From: Bacteroidia bacterium
GTDB taxonomy: Bacteria > Bacteroidota > Bacteroidia > B-17B0 > Aurantibacillaceae
DNA length: 13,565 nt
Direction of reading: 5' to 3'
NCBI GenBank assembly: GCA_014379485.1
Contig: JACMLS010000881.1
Span: forward strand, 1-13,565
Shown in pieces: positions 6,808-12,995 of this stretch. Numbering within the stretch: the stretch's first letter is position 1; each line of letters opens with the position of its first letter. The notes under the pieces are model-generated. The model was not told where the DNA came from. It searched no databases and was given only the letters and a program-made list of their open reading frames with translations. The translations under genes were made by a program, and so were the position numbers.

Positions 6808-7635
6808 ATGAAAACAATTTTAGTTCCCACAGATTTTTCGGCAGGCGCTGCCAACGCAATGAGTTTTGCAGTAAAACTCGCATTGAAAACAAAATGCAAG
6901 GTTATTTTTTTTCACAGTTGTTATTTCGACGAATCAGGTGTAAAAAGTGGATTAACATATGAGGATTCATTGCGTCTCTCAAAGGAATATTCGGCAAAGA
7001 AATTAATTGCCGAAGCAGAAAAAACTTTCAAGAGTCTTAAAATTTCGGCTGCCAGTGTAAAACATGAATTTGTGGTTGATTTTTCTCCTTCTGCGTCTGA
7101 TAGCATAATCAACACCTGTAAGATCAAAAAACCAGATCTTGTGGTGACAGGTACGCATGGCGCAAGTGGAATAAAAAAGTTTTTGTTCGGAAGCAATACC
7201 TCACACCTCATCTCTGCTGCAACGGTCCCCGTGCTTGCCTTACCCTTGCATTATAAAGATGCTGATCTGGAAACAATTTTGTATTGTGCAGACCTGAATA
7301 ATTCTATGGAAGAACTTAAAAAGATCAAGAAGTTTAATGAAAAACTGGGTGCAAAAATTGAAGTGGTGAATATAGATTATGGCTGGGCGCTGTCTGTAAA
7401 AGAGAGAACAACGCTCCACAAATTAGAAAAAGAAAATCTCCTTTTCAGGAGAGTGAAAGTTCCGATGGAGTTTTCATTGCAGGAATCCCTTAACAAAGAA
7501 ATGAAAAGCAAAAAGCACGCTGTTCTCTGTATGTTTCACGAAAAGAAAACGGGCATTGCAGGATTTTTGTTTGGCGGAAAAACCCAGGGAATTTCGATGG
7601 CGCTTAAATTCCCATTGCTTTCTTTCCCGAAGTAA
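6808..7635 (+). CDS. Universal stress protein with two UspA-like domains
   Basis: Cytosolic nucleotide-binding stress protein of 275 residues with two tandem Usp domains. Domain 1 (1-147) opens with the typical TILVPTDFS strand-loop. It keeps the ATP-binding signature G-2X-G-9X-G-S as GTHG (115-118) and GS (128-129), and ends in VPVLALP. Domain 2 (about 155-275) starts with TILYCADLN but is degenerate. In the equivalent region, MFHEKKTGIAGFLFGGKTQG, the G-2X-G-9X-G-S pattern is not preserved. Only the first domain is therefore expected to bind ATP; this split is common in two-domain Usp proteins. A near-match to the -7 element (TACATTTT) lies just before the ATG. The gene ends eight bases from the tail of the convergent WG-repeat gene, with no terminator hairpin between. 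Confidence 0.93.
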   Translation: MKTILVPTDFSAGAANAMSFAVKLALKTKCKVIFFHSCYFDESGVKSGLTYEDSLRLSKEYSAKKLIAEAEKTFKSLKISAASVKHEFVVDFSPSASDSIINTCKIKKPDLVVTGTHGASGIKKFLFGSNTSHLISAATVPVLALPLHYKDADLETILYCADLNNSMEELKKIKKFNEKLGAKIEVVNIDYGWALSVKERTTLHKLEKENLLFRRVKVPMEFSLQESLNKEMKSKKHAVLCMFHEKKTGIAGFLFGGKTQGISMALKFPLLSFPK

Positions 7636-7643
7636 TTCCAGTT

Positions 7644-9176
7644 TTATTTTCCGGCTTTTTTCTCTTCAATTCTATACTCACCGTTTAGTTGAACGGTTAA
7701 AGTAATGTTTCTGACTTTGTCTGAGTACCGGTAAATGAAGGTTTCTGTGAAAAAGTAGTCATCTTCTTTTCTGAATTTATATTTGTAAATTAATTCACCC
7801 TTTAAATTATACAACCAATATATATCTTTTCCTTTCTCCTTTGCAATAACCAGTTTTTTTCCTGCAATTTCAATAGATTCAAATTTCATTGGTACCAGAA
7901 TGTTGCCGGAAAGCTTTGCAAAACCATAATCACTTTCGTTATTAATAATACAGTAACCGGGAGGAATAAAAACGCTCCAGCTGCTGTCTTCCAGAAAAAG
8001 TGACTGGTCTAAAAAAATTTCTTTGTGATTTTTTATATCATAGAGAGCATCAAAGTAATTTTTTTGCCATAAAGAAATCAGGGTGTCGTTAAGCGGTTCT
8101 TCAATTCCTTCAAATTTAGGAGGGATCAGGATTTTTCCGTTTATATCTACAAGGCCTTCCTGTTCATTTTTTTCAAATATAAATTTGCCGGATTTTTCAT
8201 AAAAGGCAAGTTCTTCATAGGTAAAATCAAGGATCTGTTTTCCGTTCCAGTCAATAAGTCCGCAAACGTTACGTGGCCCGTTTTTTCCGTTACCAATATT
8301 TTTAACAATAAGATAATTTGAGTTGAAACTTTTTATTTCAAAATCAAATTTATAATCTTTTTTATTTCCTTTTGCATCGTAAAAATCTTTGGATGTTTTG
8401 GTTTCAATCAGGAACAGGGGAGGAGTAGTGCAGGATTCAAAATCATCCGGTACATCAATAGTTAAGTAATCAAAAGAAAAAATATTTTTCCCGTTAAAAT
8501 CAAAAACCCTTTCTCTAAAACCATCATTACAGCAAATCAATTTAAAATTTTGAGAATAATTAAAGAAAGAATATCTGGGTGGAAGAATGGAGAGACCTGT
8601 TGAATCAAAAATTCCGGTCTCAGTTGAATCTGTATACTCGAAAAACAGAGGCGAAAGCTCAGTTACGTTGGCATTTCCAATCGCAAATCGTTTTCTAATA
8701 TTCAGTAATGAATCCAGCAGAATGGTAGAATCAGGAGAGGTAAGTAACCATCCGGTAAAATCAGGGTAATTGCATACCTGGAAATTATTTTGTTTATGGA
8801 GTTTTTTGGCAAATTCCCCATCCATAAAACCGCTTTTTTCAGAAATGATTTTTCCTTTAACTGCATCTATCAGTTCAAATCTGAAAGAATCTCTTAAAAC
8901 AAGGGCGCGATTATTTTTTGCAATTACGACTTCTGTGTAAAAGTCACGAGAATTTATTTTTTCATTTGAGTAGATTACGGTCCATAATTTATTTACCCGC
9001 CCCCAATAACTTCCGCTTTTGCCAAAAGGATGAATGACAGAAAAAACTGCGCGCTTTATCGTGTCTTTTTTTTCGTTTAAAAAACCGTAATTTTTTCCGG
9101 AACGAAATGGAGTTAATTGCGAAAAAGCAGATCCTAAAGAGAAAATAATTAGTATAAGAATCAGGCTTCTGCGCAT
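7644..9176 (-). CDS. Secreted WG-repeat-containing protein
   Basis: Probable exported beta-rich repeat protein of 510 residues with no known catalytic role. A signal peptide is clear: MRR, a hydrophobic core of about 13 residues, then SAFSQ with likely cleavage near residue 20; no lipobox Cys is present. The mature part carries several diverged copies of the WG-type unit, of the form G-hydrophobic-x-D-xx-G-xx-hydrophobic-xPxxY/F. They are visible at 188-202 (GIFDSTGLSILPPRY), 306-320 (GLIDWNGKQILDFTY), 341-355 (GLVDINGKILIPPKF) and 418-432 (GFAKLSGNILVPMKF), with weaker copies between. Such proteins are abundant in Bacteroidota. The ATG at 9176 follows a near-consensus -7 element. It is convergent with the Usp gene and divergent from glyS. 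Confidence 0.87.
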   Translation of the reverse strand: MRRSLILILIIFSLGSAFSQLTPFRSGKNYGFLNEKKDTIKRAVFSVIHPFGKSGSYWGRVNKLWTVIYSNEKINSRDFYTEVVIAKNNRALVLRDSFRFELIDAVKGKIISEKSGFMDGEFAKKLHKQNNFQVCNYPDFTGWLLTSPDSTILLDSLLNIRKRFAIGNANVTELSPLFFEYTDSTETGIFDSTGLSILPPRYSFFNYSQNFKLICCNDGFRERVFDFNGKNIFSFDYLTIDVPDDFESCTTPPLFLIETKTSKDFYDAKGNKKDYKFDFEIKSFNSNYLIVKNIGNGKNGPRNVCGLIDWNGKQILDFTYEELAFYEKSGKFIFEKNEQEGLVDINGKILIPPKFEGIEEPLNDTLISLWQKNYFDALYDIKNHKEIFLDQSLFLEDSSWSVFIPPGYCIINNESDYGFAKLSGNILVPMKFESIEIAGKKLVIAKEKGKDIYWLYNLKGELIYKYKFRKEDDYFFTETFIYRYSDKVRNITLTVQLNGEYRIEEKKAGK

Positions 9177-9181
9177 AGGAT

Positions 9182-9189
9182 TAAAGATA
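9182..9189 (-). promoter_or_regulatory. Probable -7 element of the WG-repeat gene
   Basis: The minus strand reads TATCTTTA, one mismatch from TAnnTTTG, five bases before the ATG at 9176. A TTTG (9209-9206) lies 16 bases upstream, shorter than the usual 19. This again predicts a nearly leaderless transcript. Confidence 0.4.
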
Positions 9190-9240
9190 AAAAAAATACT
9201 CAGACCAAAAAGTAATTTCCATTGGTTGGAAGGATGGAAG

Positions 9241-9258
9241 TCCCGATAGCTATCGGGA
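9241..9258. repeat. 18-bp perfect palindrome
   Basis: TCCCGATAGCTATCGGGA is identical to its own reverse complement. It lies in the spacer between the divergent WG-repeat and glyS genes, flanked by purine-rich sequence (GGAAG on both sides). I recall this palindrome as a frequently dispersed intergenic element in Bacteroidota genomes, but a genome count is needed to confirm that. It could also be an operator. Confidence 0.75.
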
Positions 9259-9284
9259 GGAAGGTTGGGGGAGCACCATCAATC

Positions 9285-9314
9285 TTCCTGCCAAAACGCC
9301 TCTCTTGGCAGGAA
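9285..9314. repeat. 10-bp perfect inverted repeat in the glyS promoter region
   Basis: TTCCTGCCAA (9285-9294) and TTGGCAGGAA (9305-9314) form a perfect stem with a 10-nt loop. The right arm ends eight bases before the -7 element of glyS. Neither flanking gene is transcribed toward it, so termination is an unlikely role. An operator, or part of a REP-like unit with the palindrome 27 bases upstream, fits better. Confidence 0.7.
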
Positions 9315-9322
9315 AATTTTCT

Positions 9323-9330
9323 TACTTTTG
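9323..9330 (+). promoter_or_regulatory. Promoter -7 element of glyS
   Basis: TACTTTTG matches TAnnTTTG exactly. A TTG (9305-9307) lies 15 bases upstream, inside the right arm of the inverted repeat, which is shorter than the preferred spacing. The ATG at 9356 follows after 25 bases, giving a leader of roughly 20 bases. Confidence 0.6.
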
Positions 9331-9355
9331 CCAGACAAAATTTAAATTTCTTTTT

Positions 9356-10951
9356 ATGAGTACTAACGAAGATCTGTTTAAGAATATTATTTCGCACAGT
9401 AAAGAATACGGTTATATTTTTCCGGGAAGTGAGATCTATGATGGCATGAGCGCCGTTTATGACTATGGGCAATACGGAGCAGAACTGAAAAAAAATATAC
9501 GTGAGTATTGGTGGAAAGCCATGGTGCAGATGCACGAAAACATTGTAGGGATCGATTCGGCAATTTTTATGCACCCAACTACCTGGAAAGCCAGTGGGCA
9601 CGTTGATGCTTTTAATGATCCGTTAATTGATAACAAAGACAGTAAAAAACGTTACCGCGCAGATGTGCTGATTGAAGATCACGTTAAAAAAATAGAAGAG
9701 AAAATAAAAAAGGAAGTTGAAAAAGCGGCAAAACGTTTTGAGAATTTTGATGAAGCTATGTTTCGCAGCACCAACGGGCGCGTTGTTGAATACCAGAAGA
9801 AAATTGACGAGATAAATGCCCGCTTTAAAACAGCATTAGACGATGGAAACCTGGAAGAGGTCAGGCAAATTATTATTGACCTTGAAATTGTTTGCCCTGT
9901 AAGCGGAAGTAAGAACTGGACAGACGTAAGACAATTTAATTTAATGTTCTCTACGCAAATGGGTGCATTGGGAGAAGAAGCAAGCACCATTTATTTACGA
10001 CCTGAAACTGCACAGGGAATTTTTGTAAATTTTCTGAACGTACAAAAATCAGGCAGAATGAAAATTCCGTTTGGTATTGCGCAAACCGGTAAAGCTTTCA
10101 GAAATGAAATTGTGGCAAGGCAGTTTATTTTCAGAATGCGTGAGTTTGAACAAATGGAAATGCAGTATTTTGTGCAGCCCGGAACTGAAATGGAGTGGTA
10201 TGAATATTGGAAAACTGCACGCCTGAAATGGCATAAATCATTGGGACTTGGTGATGACAAATATAAATTTCATGATCATTTAAAAGTGGCGCATTATGCT
10301 AACGCAGCCTGCGACATTGAATTCGAATTTCCATTTGGATTTAAAGAATTAGAAGGAATTCACTCCCGCACAGATTTTGATTTGAGCCAGCACGAAGAAT
10401 TTTCTAAGAAAAAACTTCAGTACTTTGACCAGGATTATACCGGACCATTGAACTCCAAATTGGCAAAAACACAAACGCCCGAAGATTGGAAAGATAACCA
10501 TAGTTATGTTCCGTATGTTGTTGAAACTTCTGTTGGATTAGACAGGATGTTTCTTGCCATTCTTTCTGCATCTTATAAAGAAGAAAAATTAGAAGACGGA
10601 TCTGAGCGTGTTGTTCTGAATCTTCCTCCGGCACTTGCACCTGTTAAAGCGGCTGTACTTCCGCTTGTAAAAAAAGACGGGTTGCCTGAGATCGCTGAAA
10701 AGATCATGAATGAATTAAAATACGATCATAATCTGCAGTACGATGAAAAAGATACTATCGGAAAAAGATACAGAAGACAAGACGCAATAGGAACTCCCTT
10801 TTGTATTACTGTAGATCATGATTCTTTAACAGACGAATCTGTTACCATTCGTTACCGCGATGATATGAAACAGGAACGTGTAAAAATTTCTGCTGTAAGA
10901 CAGATCATAGAAGAAAAAGTAAGCATGAAAAAACTACTGAAAGATCTTTGA
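9356..10951 (+). CDS. glyS: Glycyl-tRNA synthetase, dimeric (alpha2) type
   Basis: Class II aminoacyl-tRNA synthetase that charges tRNA-Gly with glycine using ATP. The 531-residue product is the single-chain alpha2 form found in eukaryotes, archaea and some bacteria, not the split alpha/beta enzyme. Domains in order: an N-terminal catalytic start with the hallmark SEIYDGMSAVYDYGQYGAEL (25-44); a charged helical insertion (about 100-178); the LRPETAQGIFVNF block (214-226); motif 2 around FRNEIVARQFIFRMREFEQ (248-266); motif 3 with the GLDR arginine (394-397); and an anticodon-binding domain (about 424-531) opening with PPALAPVKAAVLPL. No key block is missing. The start is the ATG at 9356 (MSTNED); an in-frame TTG at 9305 lies upstream of the promoter element. 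It is monocistronic, ending at a strong terminator. The symbol is sometimes given as glyQS. Confidence 0.96.
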   Translation: MSTNEDLFKNIISHSKEYGYIFPGSEIYDGMSAVYDYGQYGAELKKNIREYWWKAMVQMHENIVGIDSAIFMHPTTWKASGHVDAFNDPLIDNKDSKKRYRADVLIEDHVKKIEEKIKKEVEKAAKRFENFDEAMFRSTNGRVVEYQKKIDEINARFKTALDDGNLEEVRQIIIDLEIVCPVSGSKNWTDVRQFNLMFSTQMGALGEEASTIYLRPETAQGIFVNFLNVQKSGRMKIPFGIAQTGKAFRNEIVARQFIFRMREFEQMEMQYFVQPGTEMEWYEYWKTARLKWHKSLGLGDDKYKFHDHLKVAHYANAACDIEFEFPFGFKELEGIHSRTDFDLSQHEEFSKKKLQYFDQDYTGPLNSKLAKTQTPEDWKDNHSYVPYVVETSVGLDRMFLAILSASYKEEKLEDGSERVVLNLPPALAPVKAAVLPLVKKDGLPEIAEKIMNELKYDHNLQYDEKDTIGKRYRRQDAIGTPFCITVDHDSLTDESVTIRYRDDMKQERVKISAVRQIIEEKVSMKKLLKDL

Positions 10952-10970
10952 TTTGAAAAGAACTGATTTT

Positions 10971-10999
10971 AAGAAGCACTCAATGGGTGCTTTTTTTTT
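10971..10999 (+). terminator. Rho-independent terminator of glyS
   Basis: AAGCAC (10974-10979) pairs with GTGCTT (10987-10992). The pairing extends outward through one G-U and two A-U pairs into the T-run. The loop is seven bases and nine T follow or overlap (10991-10999). It starts 20 bases after the glyS stop. Confidence 0.88.
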
Positions 11000-11006
11000 G
11001 ATCTCG

Positions 11007-11047
11007 TCTCCGTGTATCTCTGTGTTTCCGCTCAGCCTTCTCTGTGG
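11007..11047. repeat. Short TCTCYGTGK-unit intergenic repeat
   Basis: Three near-identical 9-mers are seen: TCTCCGTGT (11007-11015), TCTCTGTGT (11017-11025) and TCTCTGTGG (11039-11047), the last followed by TTAAAA. In reverse complement this is a CACAGAG-type string beginning TTAACCACAGAGA. I recall similar strings as dispersed intergenic repeats in several bacterial genomes. Units are too short and irregular for a CRISPR. It sits between the glyS terminator and the next promoter. Confidence 0.55.
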
Positions 11048-11136
11048 TTAAAAGCGGTGTAACTAAGGTGCTGAGAATAAGAGTAAGATTTTCTATTTAA
11101 AATTCATTCAAAACGTTTCTACTCTCTTAAATTCCT

Positions 11137-11144
11137 TATTTTTG
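11137..11144 (+). promoter_or_regulatory. Promoter -7 element of the GldN-like gene
   Basis: TATTTTTG matches TAnnTTTG exactly and lies nine bases before the ATG at 11154. A TTTC (11116-11119) lies 17 bases upstream as a weak -33 candidate. The in-frame TTG at 11142 is within this element and is not taken as the start. Confidence 0.6.
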
Positions 11145-11153
11145 AACGCCTAT

Positions 11154-11456
11154 ATGAAAAAATATTTCGTTTTATCCTTCCTTATTCCGTTGCTGAGCGG
11201 AAGTTTATTTTCGCAGAGAGTAGGAGGTCCGGTTTTTATCGGTTCATTTTCTTACGGTGTTCAGCTGAACTGTTCAAATATTTCTGTGGCCGCAGCCGGA
11301 AAGAAATGGACCAGAAATATTTATGAGAATGAAAATCTTTCGTTGATGCTTGAGTCTTTAAAAAGTGCTTTGATGAATGGTAAACTGAAAGGAAGAAGCA
11401 ATATCTGGGACCGTAATGATACAACAACGTACACAATTTCTGAGGTTGCCTCATAG
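11154..11456 (+). CDS. Upstream fragment: signal peptide plus first GldN-like segment
   Basis: If the TAG at 11454 is a genuine stop, this makes a 100-residue exported peptide. It has the signal sequence (1-20) and the first helical/NG-K segment, but ends before the E-x-W-x-Y-D strand that completes the unit. It is therefore unlikely to fold as a normal domain. Listed so that the reader can see what termination would yield. Confidence 0.45.
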   Translation: MKKYFVLSFLIPLLSGSLFSQRVGGPVFIGSFSYGVQLNCSNISVAAAGKKWTRNIYENENLSLMLESLKSALMNGKLKGRSNIWDRNDTTTYTISEVAS

Positions 11457-11495
11457 TTTTTTATTGAAAGTACTTACGAAACAGACAACTTTGAA

Positions 11496-12995
11496 GTGGA
11501 AGGGGGAACCACTGTTACCATTCGCGAGGAGATTTTTTTTAATGAAAACATTTACCTCACTTTTTTTGAGAACTGGTATTATGACGCTTCAGTGAATGAA
11601 CTTACAAAAGACGTAACGGCAATTGGCCTTGGAAAATACAATGAGATGAAAGACGTGGGAATGATGCTTGTAATTATTCCTCTAACCAATTCGGGCAAAT
11701 TTCATGCTGACCTTGCTTTAACCGACATTTCTTACGATGCAAGAACTGGAGGTGACACAGAAAGCGATGCTTATTTTCACATCCTCACAAATAAACTTGG
11801 CGTAAAAGCACATTCAGATCATTCGCTGTTAAGAACTGCAAATTATCCCTTTTCAGAAAAAATACCTGAATCTCTTTTTAAAGCAACCTGCGATACAATT
11901 TCTAAGTGTTATGACTTTGGTTTTTCTGAAGACTGGGTGTATGACTCTGTAAATTTTTCTTTACACAAAACCGTTAAGAATATTCAATTCAGGTATAAAA
12001 AAGGATCGTATTCTGATTTTCCGCTTCAGACAAAAGCTACTTTTATTTTTAAGAGTTTTAAAGAAAATATACAGATAAAAAATTCTCATAGTCTTGATTG
12101 CATTCAAACCGGGCAACCTTTCTATCGTCATGTTAATGATGCTTTGAGTTCGGAAGATTCATTAGTGAAAAATGGAGTGACAAAACTGGTTAAATCATTT
12201 TATTCTAAAATAATAGAATATGAACTTCGAGCTTTTATGCCGGCAGAATGTATAGACATGGGAAAAGTGCTTTTAAGCATGGACGAATTTAAACACAGGC
12301 TCACCACAGAAACGTCAGGAGTAGAATATGATTCTGTTGGGAATATTGTTTCTGAAAAGGTTTTTATTGATACTATGAATTATTTTGACGGGTTGAGAAT
12401 GAACGAATCCATTCAGTTTGATCTGGCTGCAAACAAAGTAAGGCGAGACGTTAAAATGCTTACGCCGGTTTTTTATATAGACTACAAAGAAATTTTTAAA
12501 TCTCTTTTTTCCGTTTCGGTTAAATCAGATTCAAATTACGTTCCGGTACCTGCTGATCTTATTTGTAAAAACGCAAAGCAAAAAGTTGTTTTTCAGCAAA
12601 ACAAGTTGCTTTTTGATGGTTATACTGAAGAAATGAATACTGAAGGATTTAGCCCCGGCGATAATCTGATCTCTTACAAAGGGCGTTATGAGTTGTTAAG
12701 TTCCATTTATAACCTGGCACAGAACGGAACAATAAAACTTTATAAGCCAGGAACAGATTCTGTTCTATCAATAAAAGAAGTTGCCGCAATAAAAGATTCC
12801 CTCACCATTAAGTCTCTTGGTAATACAGAAACTCCAAATTGGTTTTTATCTGTTTCTGAAATGCAAACGCTGGAAGACTGGTATTACAACGAAAAGACAA
12901 ATGTGTTTAAAATTGTAACTAAAGAGATCATTTTTTGCAGAAAGCGGTCTTCAGGATTCACAGACAAAGTTTTTTCTTTAAAATACGCTCAATGA
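11496..12995 (+). CDS. Downstream fragment: remainder of the GldN-like protein
   Basis: The open frame after the TAG could restart only at a GTG (11496), giving 499 residues without a signal peptide. There is no promoter element or ribosome-binding sequence nearby. Thirteen further in-frame codons between the TAG and the GTG (starting FFIESTYETDNF) read like normal protein and continue the upstream segment. That favours one broken gene over two genes. Confidence 0.45.
   Translation: MEGGTTVTIREEIFFNENIYLTFFENWYYDASVNELTKDVTAIGLGKYNEMKDVGMMLVIIPLTNSGKFHADLALTDISYDARTGGDTESDAYFHILTNKLGVKAHSDHSLLRTANYPFSEKIPESLFKATCDTISKCYDFGFSEDWVYDSVNFSLHKTVKNIQFRYKKGSYSDFPLQTKATFIFKSFKENIQIKNSHSLDCIQTGQPFYRHVNDALSSEDSLVKNGVTKLVKSFYSKIIEYELRAFMPAECIDMGKVLLSMDEFKHRLTTETSGVEYDSVGNIVSEKVFIDTMNYFDGLRMNESIQFDLAANKVRRDVKMLTPVFYIDYKEIFKSLFSVSVKSDSNYVPVPADLICKNAKQKVVFQQNKLLFDGYTEEMNTEGFSPGDNLISYKGRYELLSSIYNLAQNGTIKLYKPGTDSVLSIKEVAAIKDSLTIKSLGNTETPNWFLSVSEMQTLEDWYYNEKTNVFKIVTKEIIFCRKRSSGFTDKVFSLKYAQ

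Larger units (their letters stand above)
11154..12995 (+). pseudogene. Secreted GldN-like multi-repeat protein, interrupted by an in-frame TAG
   Basis: Read through one stop, this is a 613-codon gene. It begins with a signal peptide (MKKYFVLSFLIPLLSGSLFS, 1-20). An amber codon at residue 101 (11454-11456) is the only interruption. Both sides are in the same frame and the remaining 512 codons are open. The mature part carries four diverged copies of an E-x-W-x-Y-D signature: ENWYYD (139-144), EDWVYD (259-264), ESIQFD (418-423) and EDWYYN (574-579). Each is followed by a Lys-Val-hydrophobic strand. Before two of them lies a related helix plus NG-K segment, NGKLKG (75-80) and NGTIKLY (524-530). 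This resembles GldN/PorN of the type IX secretion and gliding machinery, but the length and repeat number differ, so the assignment is inference. The stop overlaps the next start (ATGA). It could be a recent nonsense mutation, a sequencing error or true readthrough. Confidence 0.7.

Noticed and set aside
9305..9355. Upstream TTG start for glyS adding 17 residues
   Set aside because: The extension overlaps the inverted repeat and the -7 element and is not glycyl-tRNA synthetase-like. The ATG at 9356 gives the normal N-terminus.
10404..10640. Minus-strand open frame of 78 codons inside glyS, with similar antisense frames within hemE, the ABC1 kinase, the LOG gene and the Usp gene
   Set aside because: Each lies wholly or largely within a well-identified gene on the other strand, with no promoter, signal peptide or recognisable motif.
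11007..11047. CRISPR array
   Set aside because: Three 9-base units with irregular spacing and no constant-length spacers.
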